A stretch of 64,000 nucleotides of DNA from Kitasatospora sp. NBC_01266 (GTDB lineage Bacteria > Actinomycetota > Actinomycetes > Streptomycetales > Streptomycetaceae): NCBI RefSeq assembly GCF_036242395.1, contig NZ_CP108458.1, forward strand, positions 744,001 to 808,000, read 5' to 3'. Both the position numbers and the translations under genes were made by a program. The notes beneath the pieces were generated by a model. That model had not been told where the DNA came from. It worked only from the letters and a program-made list of their open reading frames with translations, and searched no databases. Below are positions 20,283 to 28,868 of the stretch, piece by piece; the stretch's first letter is position 1, and each line of letters begins with the position of its first letter.

Positions 20283-20501
20283 ATGACCGACCACACCTAC
20301 CGGGTGACCGAGATCGTCGGCTCCTCGCCCGACGGCACCGACGCCGCGATCCGCAACGCACTGGCCCGCGCGTCGCAGACCCTGCGCAACATCGACTGGT
20401 TCGAGGTCACCCAGGTGCGCGGACATGTCGAGGACGGGCGGATCGGCCACTTCCAGGTGGCCGTCAAGGTCGGGTTCCGGCTGGAGGACCCCTCGTCCTG
20501 A
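20283..20501 (+). CDS. Dodecin, flavin-storage protein
   Basis: This 72-residue protein forms a hollow dodecamer that stores and shields flavins. It shows the complete family pattern, 'RVTEIVGSSPDGTDAAIRNAL', 'ASQTLRNIDWFEV' with the flavin-stacking Trp, and 'HFQVAVKVGFRLED'. ATG 20283 follows GGAGG with a 5-nt gap; longer readings upstream are Pro/Ala-rich and lack the fold. The gene is monocistronic and ends in a strong bidirectional hairpin. Confidence 0.96.
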   Translation: MTDHTYRVTEIVGSSPDGTDAAIRNALARASQTLRNIDWFEVTQVRGHVEDGRIGHFQVAVKVGFRLEDPSS

Positions 20502-20522
20502 GTCCGCCGGAACAGCACCCGG

Positions 20523-20571
20523 ACAGCACGGTGCCGGTGAGCGCCCGACGCGCTCACCGGCACCGTGCTGT
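20523..20571. terminator. Bidirectional 21-bp hairpin terminator
   Basis: The arms 20523-20543 and 20551-20571 are perfectly complementary over 21 bp with a 7-nt loop. The hairpin sits between the convergent dodecin and DUF4383 genes, 21 bases after the dodecin stop codon, and serves both strands. Confidence 0.9.
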
Positions 20572-20586
20572 TCCGGCTGCCGCCAC

Positions 20587-21129
20587 TCAGTGGTGCACCG
20601 TCGGCCGCAGCATCTGCTTGAAGGCCGGCACGTGCCAGCGGCCCGCGATCTCCTCCTCGGGCTGCTGGTCGCCGCTGTGGCGCTGCTGCCAGTACGGGTT
20701 GTCGTGCGGCAGGTGGCCGCTGACTCTGCCGTACATGCCGAAGGTGGCGATCACGAACCCGAAGACGAAGCTGAAGATCACGTTCGCCAGCCGGAAGGCG
20801 AGGTGGTTCCAGGTGCTGTCGAGCGCGATCAGGCCGACGAACCCGGCCAGTACGAAGATCGTCCCGACGATCATGTTGAGCCAGGAGGCGAAGTTGCCGC
20901 CGACCACGGCGCCGAGCATCAGCACCGCGCCGAAGACGATGGACAGCACGCCGAGCGAGCCGTTGCTGGAGAGCCCGGCCAGGTTCTTGCCGTGGGTCGA
21001 GAGGTAGCCGGGGTGGGAGGCCACGCCGAAGCAGCCCCAGATCAGCAGCAGCAGACCGCCGAGACCGGCGCCGTAGCGGTAGACCTGGGCCAGACGGTGA
21101 TCGACCGGAAGCTCGTTCTTGAGTTTCAT
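20587..21129 (-). CDS. DUF4383-type four-helix membrane protein
   Basis: This 180-residue protein has four membrane helices (about 20-40, 55-80, 88-105, 112-135) and hydrophilic ends. The layout 'LAQVYRYGAGLGGLLLLIWGCFGV' and 'WNHLAFRLANVIFSFVFGFVIATFG' fits the actinobacterial DUF4383 family. Function is unknown. ATG 21129 follows GGAGG at 5 nt. It is transcribed alone and converges on dodecin. Confidence 0.82.
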   Translation of the reverse strand: MKLKNELPVDHRLAQVYRYGAGLGGLLLLIWGCFGVASHPGYLSTHGKNLAGLSSNGSLGVLSIVFGAVLMLGAVVGGNFASWLNMIVGTIFVLAGFVGLIALDSTWNHLAFRLANVIFSFVFGFVIATFGMYGRVSGHLPHDNPYWQQRHSGDQQPEEEIAGRWHVPAFKQMLRPTVHH

Positions 21130-21386
21130 GACAACCTCCACGGGTCGGCGGAGCCGGCGCGAGGGCGCGATCAGCACCTTGGATCCACGCTACGCCCGGG
21201 TCCACCCGCCTCGCCCGCCCAGCGGTTCACGCCCGACCGCAGCCCAGCCCGTCACAGAGTGTCACGATCCGCACGCGGAATGGCACGCCGTGCGCTGAGG
21301 CCTGCGGTGACACGAGGGCGACGCGGCGGCGACCCGAAGGCGACCGGCGGCCACGCGCCGACCGGCGGCATCCCCGGCGCCGCCGG

Positions 21387-21581
21387 TCAGCGGTACTCCT
21401 CGTCGTCGACCGGGACCTGCCGGGTCTGCTCGAAGGCGTCGGCCACATCGGTGGCGGCGTCCAGCGGCAGCTCACGGCGCGGGGCGAGCTGCTCATCCGC
21501 GCCGGACTCCAGGTCCTCCGGGTCCAGCAGGTCCTCCGGGTCCAGCGCGTCGACGGCGAATTCAGCGGCGTTGTCGGTCAT
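21387..21581 (-). CDS. Small acidic hypothetical protein
   Basis: This 64-residue protein contains many Asp and Glu residues and a near-duplicate 'LDPEDLLDPEDLE', mirrored in the DNA as a 15-bp tandem repeat near 21515-21550. No signal peptide or membrane helix is seen. ATG 21581 lies 2 nt after GGTGAGG, and a GTG five codons upstream is an alternative. I do not recognise the family. Confidence 0.6.
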   Translation of the reverse strand: MTDNAAEFAVDALDPEDLLDPEDLESGADEQLAPRRELPLDAATDVADAFEQTRQVPVDDEEYR

Positions 21582-21732
21582 GACCTCACCCCTCACGGCT
21601 CCGGGGCCCCGACGGCCCCTGCTGTCCCCAACACTTACCCGACGGGCGGCGGCTCACTCGGCAGCCCCGCCCACGAGTCGGCGTGTTGCGGACGCACCGA
21701 CCGGCCCGGCGGCCGGTTCCGGGTGCTGCCCG

Positions 21733-21828
21733 TCAGGTCCAGGCGGTGTCGCGACGGCGCCGCGCGGCGGCCCGCGCCTGGGCGCGCTGGTCGGTGGACT
21801 GGGTGCTGGAGGACGGCTGGGTGGCCAT
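21733..21828 (-). CDS. Very small basic hypothetical protein
   Basis: A 31-codon frame starts at ATG 21828 six bases after AAGGAA. The peptide opens MATQPSSSTQSTDQRAQAR and ends in a cluster of Arg residues and DTAWT. Codon use matches its neighbours, but the frame is too short to be certain. Function is not recognised. Confidence 0.4.
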   Translation of the reverse strand: MATQPSSSTQSTDQRAQARAAARRRRDTAWT

Positions 21829-21970
21829 CGGCGGTTCCTTCCCTGGTACGGCGGGGCGAGCCCGCGCAGACCGGCCAGGCTGGTGCCCTCCCCTGTGCGG
21901 CACCAACCCGGCCGGGCTCGGTTGCCCTGAGCCTGCCGGAGGCTGCTCACGGGCGGGTAACATCCCGATA

Positions 21971-24900
21971 ATGGACCATCAACAAGGGCCCGCAGACGCC
22001 GTTTCCACCATCCCCAACTCAGTCACCCCGGCCTCGGCCGGGCCGGTCGGCACCGGCTCCCACCTGCGGTTCGGCCTGCTCGGGCCGCTGATGGTCCAGG
22101 ACCCGGCGGGCACCGCGCTGCCGGTCAGCTCGCCCAAGTGCCGCGCCCTGCTGGCGATGCTGCTGCTGGAGCCGAACCGGGTGGTCTCCCGGGACCGGCT
22201 GACCGCCGCGCTGTGGGGCGAGCACCCGCCGGCCACCGCGCCGACGTCGCTCAACAACCACGTGGTCCAGCTGCGCCGGCTGCTCGACCGCGGCGGCCGG
22301 GGCCGGCTGCGCACCGTGCCGCCCGGCTACCTGCTCCAGGTCGAGGACCAGGAGCTGGACAGCCGCCTGTTCACGGCCCAGCTGGACGCCGCCCGCACCG
22401 CCCGCCGGCAGCAGGACTGGCAGGACGTCAGCCGGCAGGCCGGCGCGGCGCTGGCGCTGTGGCGCGGCACCCCGCTGTCCGACCTGCCGACCCTGGCCGA
22501 GGAGGCGCTGCCGCACGTGCAGCGGCTGCACGAGCTGCGGCTGCAGGGCCTGGAGTGGTTCGTGGACGCCGAGCTGGAGCTGTGCCGACCGCACGGGGTG
22601 ATCCCGGAGCTGACCCGGCTGACCACCGAGTACCCGCTGCGCGAGTGCTTCCACCGCCAGCTGATGCTGGCCCTGCACCGCACCGACCAGCGGGCCGAGG
22701 CGCTGGCCGTGCACCGGCGGCTGCGCCGCCTGCTGGTCGAGGAGCTGGGGATCGAGCCGGGGCCCAGCGTGCGGGCCGCGCACCAGGAGATCCTGCGGGC
22801 CGAGGCCGCGGCCGGCCCGCCGATGGTGCCGCCGCAGCGCACCCCGGAGTCCACCCGGCCGGCACCGGCCGACGCGCCGGCGGTGGTGGCCGGGGCCGGG
22901 CTGCCCCGGGACGTGGCGGGCTTCACCGGGCGCTGCGAGGAACTGGAGCGCCTGCTCGCCGCCTGCCGCGCCGACAGTACGGACGGGCAGGTGGTCGGCA
23001 TCCACGCGGTGGACGGGATGCCCGGAGTCGGCAAGAGCGCGCTGGCGATCCACGCCGCCCACCGGCTGGCCGCCGACTTCCCGGACGGTCAGATCTTCCT
23101 GCCGCTGCACGCCCACACCCCCGGCACCCCCGCCGTGGAGCCCGCCGACGCGCTCACCGCGCTGCTGCTCACCATCGGGGTCTCCCCCCAGCAGATCCCG
23201 CCGGACCTGGACGCCCGGGCCAACCTGTGGCGCAGCCGGCTGGCCGGGCGGCGGATGCTGCTGCTGCTGGACGACGCCCGCAGCAGCGAGCAGGTCCGCC
23301 CGCTGATGCCCGGCACTCCCGGCAGCCTGGTGCTGGTGACCAGCCGCCGCCGGCTGCCCGCGCTCGGCGACGCGCTGCCGGTCACCCTCGGGGTGCTGCC
23401 GCCGCACGAGGCGGCCGCGCTCTTCACCGCCACCGCGGGCCGGCCCGACCTGGCCCCGGACCAGGAGGCGGTGATCGAGGTGGTGCGGCTCTGCGGCTAC
23501 CTGCCGCTGGCGATCCATCTGACCGCCGCGCGGCTGCGGCACCGGCGGGCCTGGTCGGTGGCCGACCTGGTGCCGGACCTGGCGGCGGCGGCGGGCCGAC
23601 TGGGCGCGCTGCGCGCCGAGGACGTCTCGGTGGCCGCCGCCTTCGACCTCTCCTACCGGGACCTGACGCCCGCCCAGCGCCGGCTCTTCCGCCGGCTCGG
23701 CCTCTTCCCCGGCGACGACTTCGACGCGCGGGCCGCCGCCGCCCTCGACGACAGCGACCTGCCCACCGCGCGCCGCCTGCTGGAGGAGCTGGAGGACCAC
23801 CACCTGGTCGACGAGCCGGTGCGCGGCCGGTACCGGATGCACGACCTGATCCGCGAGCACGCCCGCGCGCTGAGCACCGAGGACGACCCGACGGCCCGGT
23901 ACGCCGCGGTGGCCCGGCTGCTGGACTCCTACCTGGCACTCGCCCTCGAGGCCGGCCGGCACCTGGCGATGCGCTGCCCGGGACGAACGGGCACCGGCGA
24001 GCTGCCCACCGAGGAGGCGGCCCGGTCCTGGCTGCGGGCGGAGCGCGGCAACCTGCGGGCCGCCGTGGAGTACGCGGCGGGCCACGGGCACCCCCGGCAC
24101 GCGGTGCAGCTGCCGTCCGCGCTGCACGACTCGCTGCGCACCCAGGGCCACTGGAACCAGGCCCAGGCGCTGCACCGGATCGCGCTGGAGACCGCGCGGC
24201 TGACCTGCGACTGGCGCGGCCTGGCCGAGGCCCTCACCCACCTGGGCACCTTCCAGCGGCTGACCGGCGAGCACGAGGCGGGCGCCGACCACCTGCGCCA
24301 GGCGCTGGACCTGTTCCGCTCGCTGGACGACTCGAGCGGCCAGACCGCCGTGCTGATCCAGCTCGGCGCGCTGGAGCGCACCTTCGGCGACAACAGCCGG
24401 TCCCGGGAGTACTTCGCCCGGGCGCTGACCCTGGCCCGGGGCGCGCAGGACCTGCCGGGCGAGGCGGAGACGCTCAGCCAGCTGGCCATCCTGGGCCGGA
24501 TCACCGGCGAGCACGCCGAGGCCACCACGAACGCGGTGCGGGCGCTGGCACTCTTCCGGGAGCTGGGCAACCGCACCGGCCAGACCGCCGCGCTCAGCGA
24601 GCTGAGCCTGATCCAGCAGCTGACCGGTGACCTGGCCGGCTCCGAGGTCAGCCTCTGCCAGGCGCTGGAGCTGTGCCGGGCGCGCGACGACCGGCCGAGC
24701 GAGGCGTACGCGCTGGCCAGCCTGGGCTCACTGCAGCAGCTGACCGGGCGCTACCAGGAGGCCGAGCTGACCCACCAGCAGGCGCTGACCCTCTACCAGC
24801 GCCTGGGCAACCGGATCGGGCACGCCAACGCGCTGATGGCGCTGGGCGCGGTGCGGCTGGTCACCGGCCAGTACGAGGCCGCCGAGCGGGACCTGGGACG

Positions 24901-25477
24901 GGCCGGTCTGATGTACCGCGAGCTGGACGAGGCGCGCGGGCGGATGAACACCCTCGCCTACCTGGGCGTGCTGCAGCAGGCGACCGGGCGGCACCAGGAG
25001 GCGGTGGCGAGCCTGCGCCGGGCGCTGGGGCTCTACCGGGAGCAGGGTGACCGGGTCGCCGAGTCCCGGGTGCTCGCCTACCTGGGCGACGCGCTGGTCT
25101 CCACCGGCGAGTACGCGGGCGCCGCCGACCACCTCGGGCAGGCGCTGACGCTCTGCCAGGAGCGCGGCGACCAGGTCGGCGAGGCGGAGGTGCACAACCT
25201 GCTGGGCCGCCTGCTGACCTTGACCGGCGACCCTGCCGGGGCGCACACCGAGTTCGCCGCCGCGCTGAACAGCGCGCTGGCCGCCGGCTCCCCGCTGGAG
25301 GAGGTCCGGGCGCTGGCCGGGCTGGGCGCCGGCGATCTGCGGGCCGGGCGCGGCTGCGAGGGTCAGGGGCGGCTGCGCCAGGCCCTGACCCTGGCCCGCC
25401 GGCTGGGCGTCCCGGAGGCGCTGCGGATCGAGGCGCTGCTGGGGACGCTGTCGGCGGGCGTCGCGGCAGCCGGCTGA
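21971..25477 (+). CDS. SARP-family regulator with NB-ARC ATPase and TPR array (AfsR-like)
   Basis: This 1168-residue activator has an OmpR-type DNA-binding domain (about 28-125, 'FGLLGPLMVQDPAGTALPVSSPKCRALLAMLLL') and a bacterial transcriptional activation domain (about 130-280). An NB-ARC ATPase follows (about 310-600) with Walker A 'GMPGVGKS' and Walker B 'RMLLLLDD'. At least ten TPR-like repeats of about 40 residues run to the end, many with 'TG-[ED]-x-x-x-A' turns. AfsR-like SARPs bind direct heptameric repeats and activate secondary metabolism. No biosynthetic cluster adjoins it, so targets are distant. The ATG at 21971 lacks a clear ribosome site, and the start could be slightly different. 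Confidence 0.92.
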   Translation: MDHQQGPADAVSTIPNSVTPASAGPVGTGSHLRFGLLGPLMVQDPAGTALPVSSPKCRALLAMLLLEPNRVVSRDRLTAALWGEHPPATAPTSLNNHVVQLRRLLDRGGRGRLRTVPPGYLLQVEDQELDSRLFTAQLDAARTARRQQDWQDVSRQAGAALALWRGTPLSDLPTLAEEALPHVQRLHELRLQGLEWFVDAELELCRPHGVIPELTRLTTEYPLRECFHRQLMLALHRTDQRAEALAVHRRLRRLLVEELGIEPGPSVRAAHQEILRAEAAAGPPMVPPQRTPESTRPAPADAPAVVAGAGLPRDVAGFTGRCEELERLLAACRADSTDGQVVGIHAVDGMPGVGKSALAIHAAHRLAADFPDGQIFLPLHAHTPGTPAVEPADALTALLLTIGVSPQQIPPDLDARANLWRSRLAGRRMLLLLDDARSSEQVRPLMPGTPGSLVLVTSRRRLPALGDALPVTLGVLPPHEAAALFTATAGRPDLAPDQEAVIEVVRLCGYLPLAIHLTAARLRHRRAWSVADLVPDLAAAAGRLGALRAEDVSVAAAFDLSYRDLTPAQRRLFRRLGLFPGDDFDARAAAALDDSDLPTARRLLEELEDHHLVDEPVRGRYRMHDLIREHARALSTEDDPTARYAAVARLLDSYLALALEAGRHLAMRCPGRTGTGELPTEEAARSWLRAERGNLRAAVEYAAGHGHPRHAVQLPSALHDSLRTQGHWNQAQALHRIALETARLTCDWRGLAEALTHLGTFQRLTGEHEAGADHLRQALDLFRSLDDSSGQTAVLIQLGALERTFGDNSRSREYFARALTLARGAQDLPGEAETLSQLAILGRITGEHAEATTNAVRALALFRELGNRTGQTAALSELSLIQQLTGDLAGSEVSLCQALELCRARDDRPSEAYALASLGSLQQLTGRYQEAELTHQQALTLYQRLGNRIGHANALMALGAVRLVTGQYEAAERDLGRAGLMYRELDEARGRMNTLAYLGVLQQATGRHQEAVASLRRALGLYREQGDRVAESRVLAYLGDALVSTGEYAGAADHLGQALTLCQERGDQVGEAEVHNLLGRLLTLTGDPAGAHTEFAAALNSALAAGSPLEEVRALAGLGAGDLRAGRGCEGQGRLRQALTLARRLGVPEALRIEALLGTLSAGVAAAG

Positions 25478-25530
25478 CCGGGCGGCGCAGCCGGGCTTGC
25501 GGCGCACCGGTCGGCTGGCAGGCTGGAGGC

Positions 25531-25959
25531 GTGGCGGATCCGGAGGAGAGCGCGGTGGGCGGCGCGGTGCAGTACACCCACTGGTCGGTGCGAGTGGTGG
25601 CCTTCGTGATCGACATGCTGGCCTGCTGGGCGCCGAACATCATCGCGGGGGCGATCGAGCCGGACAGCACCGGGCTGCAGCTGGTCATGCTGGTGCCCTC
25701 GGTGCTGCTGCTGGCGTACAACCGCTGGTACCTGACCGGGCGCACCGGGCAGAGCTGGGGCAAGCAGCTGATGGCGATCCACCTGGTGCGGCTGGACGGG
25801 GTGGAGCCGGTCGGCGTGCTGCCGGCGTTCCTGCGTGATCTGGGGCACCTGCTGGACACGCTGGCCTGCCTGCTGGGCTGGTTCTGGCCGCTGTGGGACC
25901 ACCGGAAGCAGACCTTCGCGGACAAGCTGGCCGCCACCGCCGTGCTGGGCGGCGACTGA
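25531..25959 (+). CDS. RDD-family membrane protein
   Basis: This protein of up to 142 residues has three membrane helices. The first contains the RDD motif 'RVVAFVIDM', and the last contains the second conserved Asp in 'RKQTFADKLAATAVL'. The family is poorly understood; some members act as Na+/H+ or ectoine-related transporters. GTG 25531 has GGAGG only one base upstream, whereas an in-frame GTG at 25555 has GGAGGA at 7 nt and may be the true start (134 residues). It lies 53 bp after the SARP gene. Confidence 0.85.
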   Translation: MADPEESAVGGAVQYTHWSVRVVAFVIDMLACWAPNIIAGAIEPDSTGLQLVMLVPSVLLLAYNRWYLTGRTGQSWGKQLMAIHLVRLDGVEPVGVLPAFLRDLGHLLDTLACLLGWFWPLWDHRKQTFADKLAATAVLGGD

Positions 25960-26170
25960 GACCGGTCGGGGCGCGGCGACCGAGCCGTCCAGGGCGGCCG
26001 GTGGGCGAACTCCAGGCGAACACCAGGTGGTGCCCGGCCCGCGCGGTCGGCCTCGACCCGGGTACCAGGTTCCGGTCGCCTCGCCGGGCCGACTAGGGTG
26101 CCGTTCACGTCCGGTTGGCTGTGCAACTTCGACCGGATGACGTCTGCACCTGAACGATCGGAGTCCCCCC

Positions 26171-27055
26171 GTGTCCAGCCTCTGGCCCGCCGGCCCGCGC
26201 CGCGTCCTGGTCGTCGGCATCGACGGCGTCCGCCTCGACCTGCTGCCCGAGTTGGACACCCCGCACCTGGACGCGGTGGCGGCGGCCGGCTTCCTGGCCC
26301 CCGTCGAGGTGGACGAGGCCACGCCCACCATGTCCGGCCCGTGCTGGGCGACCATCGTCACCGGGGTGACGGTGGCCAAGCACGGCGTCTTCGGCAACCA
26401 CCTCGGCGGCAACCGGCTGGACGTCTTCCCGGACTTCACCACCCGGCTGGCCGAGGTGCACCGGCGCCGGACCTTCGCCGTGGGCGGCTGGGAGCCGCTC
26501 TTCCTGGCCCGCCAGGGCGGTCCGCTGTTCGCCGCGCCCGGGCGGCTGGCCTACATCGCGCCGCTCGAGGACAGCCCCGAGGCCTGGGAGGTCTGCGACG
26601 AGCGGGCCACCACCGAGGCGGTCACCGTGCTGACCGGCGACGACGACCCGCAGGCGAGCTTCGTCTACCTGGGCGCGGTGGACGAGACCGCGCACTTCCT
26701 GGGCTGCGGCGAGGAGTACCGCCACTCGATCGAGGCCGCCGACGTCCGGCTCGGCCGGCTGCTGGCCGCGCTGCGCTCCCGCCCGGGGTACGCCGAGGAG
26801 GAGTGGACGGTGATCGTGGTGACCGACCACGGCCACGTCGACGCCGGCGGCCACGGCGGGCGCAGCACCGTGGAGCGCACCGCCTGGGTGGCCGCCAGCG
26901 GTCCCGGCCTGCCGCCCGGCGGCGAGGTGCTGCCGGTGCGCCACGTGGACGTGGCCGCGCACGTCTACGCGGCGCTGCAGATCGTCCCCGACCCGCACTG
27001 GACGCTGGACGGCCGGCCGTTCACCCCGGTGGGCACCCTGCAGCCGGCCGGCTGA
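26171..27055 (+). CDS. Type I phosphodiesterase / alkaline phosphatase-superfamily protein
   Basis: This 294-residue enzyme shows the nucleotide pyrophosphatase/phosphodiesterase layout. First metal Asp is in 'VVGIDGVRLDLLPELDTP', catalytic Thr/Ser in 'ATPTMSGPCWATIVTG', and further metal ligands in 'VYLGAVDETAHFLG' and 'VVTDHGHVDAGGHGG'. No signal peptide is visible, so it acts in the cytoplasm on phosphodiesters or nucleotides; the substrate is not predictable. GTG 26171 follows GGAG at 8 nt. Its end is 15 bp from a convergent GNAT gene. Confidence 0.88.
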   Translation: MSSLWPAGPRRVLVVGIDGVRLDLLPELDTPHLDAVAAAGFLAPVEVDEATPTMSGPCWATIVTGVTVAKHGVFGNHLGGNRLDVFPDFTTRLAEVHRRRTFAVGGWEPLFLARQGGPLFAAPGRLAYIAPLEDSPEAWEVCDERATTEAVTVLTGDDDPQASFVYLGAVDETAHFLGCGEEYRHSIEAADVRLGRLLAALRSRPGYAEEEWTVIVVTDHGHVDAGGHGGRSTVERTAWVAASGPGLPPGGEVLPVRHVDVAAHVYAALQIVPDPHWTLDGRPFTPVGTLQPAG

Positions 27056-27070
27056 GGCCCGGGACGCGAC

Positions 27071-27613
27071 TCAGGCCAGCGCCTTGACCAGCCGCTCGAA
27101 GGCCAGGTCAGGGCGCTTCGGCAGGCCGAAACGCTCGTCGCCGTAGGGGAACGGCGAGAGCTCCCCGGTGCGGGTGAAGCCGCGCCGCTCGTACCAGGCG
27201 ATCAGGTCCTCGCGCTGCACGATCACCGTCATCTCCAGCGAGGCCGCGCCCCACTCGGCGCGCGCGAACCGCTCGGCCTCGGCGAGTACCGCCCGGCCCA
27301 CCCCGCCGCCCTGCTGGGCGGGCCGGACCGAGAACATCCCGAAGTAGGCGCCGGCCGGGCGCCGCTCCACCGTGCAGCAGGCGAGCAGCTCGCCGGTGCC
27401 GGCCCGCTCGGCGAGCAGCACCCGGGTGTCGGGGCGCTCCAGCGTCTCGGCGACGGACCGCGCGTCGGTGCGCTGCCCGTCCAGCAGGTCGGCCTCGGTG
27501 GTCCAGCCGACCCGGCTGGCGTCGCCGCGGTAGGCGGACTCCACCAGGTCGACCAGCGCGGGGACGTCGTGCGCGGTCGCGGGACGGAAGACCAGATCGG
27601 CGGCGGTTGCCAT
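27071..27613 (-). CDS. GNAT N-acetyltransferase
   Basis: This 180-residue acyl-CoA-dependent transferase has the motif-A region 'FGMFSVRPAQQGGGVGRAVLAEAERFA' (Q-x-x-G-x-G/A) and the C-terminal 'LIAWYERRGFTRTGE'. ATG 27613 follows GGAG at 7 nt. The substrate is unknown. Its near-contact with the convergent phosphodiesterase gene leaves no room for a separate terminator. Confidence 0.9.
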   Translation of the reverse strand: MATAADLVFRPATAHDVPALVDLVESAYRGDASRVGWTTEADLLDGQRTDARSVAETLERPDTRVLLAERAGTGELLACCTVERRPAGAYFGMFSVRPAQQGGGVGRAVLAEAERFARAEWGAASLEMTVIVQREDLIAWYERRGFTRTGELSPFPYGDERFGLPKRPDLAFERLVKALA

Positions 27614-27758
27614 GCGTGTACTCCAGACGGCAGACAGATGTCCTGGCATCGTGCCACGAGGACACCCCGGATGGGCCAGCCGGACGCGGGGCGGAGCCGC
27701 TCGCGGGCGAGGATGGGACGGTCCGTAACCGTTCGATCACCCGGGAGTGCTGAGCCGC

Positions 27759-28847
27759 ATGCACCCGCGCGTCTTCGCCATCATCACCGCGGTCCTGCTC
27801 GGGGCGCTCGGCCTCGGGGCACTGGCCGTCACCGACTGGACCCCGACCGCCGCCGGCCCGGCGGGGCGGGCCGCGCCGGCCGCGAAGGCGGTGGCCGCCG
27901 CCTCCCCCACCGGCGATCCGGCGGTCTGGACCCGCAGCACGCTGCGCAACAAGCTGATGACCGAGATGGCCGCCACCGACCCGGGCGTCGCGCTGGCCGA
28001 CCTGGACCGGATCACCAAGGCGAAGCCGTACACCGTCCGGTTCTGCCACCCGATCGCGCACGAGCTGGGGCACACGGCGGTCAAGCGGTACAACTACGAC
28101 TTCGCCAAGGTGCTCTCCTTCCCGCACGACACCTGCGCGGAGGGCTACCTGCACGGCGCGGTGGAGGAGATGCTGGCCGCCTCCACCGACCCGGGCAACG
28201 ACCTGCTCAAGCTCTGCCAGCCGCAGATGAGCGGGCCGTGCGTGCACGGCACCGGCCACGGCACGATGTTCGTCACCAAGCAGAACGTGCCGGCCGCCCG
28301 CGACCTGTGCAGCCGCTACGGCTCGCAGAGCCGGATCATCACCTGCTCCGAGGGCCTGTTCATGCAGCTCTTCGGCCCCGACGAGGAGGACGAGAACGCC
28401 AAGGCGCAGCTGCCCGCCGACAAGCTGGCCGCCGAGCCGCTCTATCCCTGCCCGGAGCAGCCCGCGCTCTTCCAGTCGGCCTGCTACTTCTACGCGCCGA
28501 CCTTCTACCTCTCCTCGCACGACTACCCCGACCACCCCGAGGTCTACGCCCAGGCGCTCAAGTGGTGCCTGAACGCCCAGGCCACCGGTGGCGCGAACGA
28601 CTGCAGTCGAGGGGTCGGCTCGCGCACCATGAAGTACAACCTGGACCGCGAGGACTGGGTGGGCCAGCAGTGCGCGAGCGCGGCGGACAGCTGGCAGCGC
28701 AAGGCCTGCGTGGACGGGATGGTGAGCTACTACACGGTCAACTACACCGACCCGGGCGCCGCCGGGCGGCTCTGCGCGAAGCTGACCGACCAGGAGATCG
28801 CGCGGGACTGCCGCTCCTCGGCGCACCTGTCGGGATCGCTGGACTGA
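27759..28847 (+). CDS. Secreted Cys-rich protein with HELGH motif, unknown family
   Basis: The protein is 362 residues from ATG 27759 (a GTG at 27747 is an alternative). An N-terminal hydrophobic segment (about 5-27) acts as signal peptide or anchor. The body has about 15 cysteines spaced through short repeated helical units of the form C-x2-G-x3/4: 'FCHPIAHELGHTAV', 'CAEGYLHGAVEE', 'CVHGTGHGTMF', 'CSEGLFMQ', 'CSRGVGS', 'CVDGMVSYY'. The first includes HELGH, which fits an HExxH zinc site, and the third adds two more His. It may be a metalloprotease or a heme/metal-binding repeat protein; I cannot assign it. It lies 21 bp before the PLP decarboxylase gene and is probably co-transcribed. Confidence 0.82.
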   Translation: MHPRVFAIITAVLLGALGLGALAVTDWTPTAAGPAGRAAPAAKAVAAASPTGDPAVWTRSTLRNKLMTEMAATDPGVALADLDRITKAKPYTVRFCHPIAHELGHTAVKRYNYDFAKVLSFPHDTCAEGYLHGAVEEMLAASTDPGNDLLKLCQPQMSGPCVHGTGHGTMFVTKQNVPAARDLCSRYGSQSRIITCSEGLFMQLFGPDEEDENAKAQLPADKLAAEPLYPCPEQPALFQSACYFYAPTFYLSSHDYPDHPEVYAQALKWCLNAQATGGANDCSRGVGSRTMKYNLDREDWVGQQCASAADSWQRKACVDGMVSYYTVNYTDPGAAGRLCAKLTDQEIARDCRSSAHLSGSLD

Positions 28848-28868
28848 CCGGCACGTAGCATCGGCGGC

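Noticed and set aside
22019..24514. Long minus-strand open frame inside the SARP gene
   Set aside because: Antisense shadow; the plus strand carries BTAD, NB-ARC and TPR motifs.
21971..25477. Antibiotic biosynthetic cluster around the SARP gene
   Set aside because: Neighbours are an RDD protein, a phosphodiesterase and small hypotheticals; no PKS, NRPS, terpene or RiPP enzyme is present.
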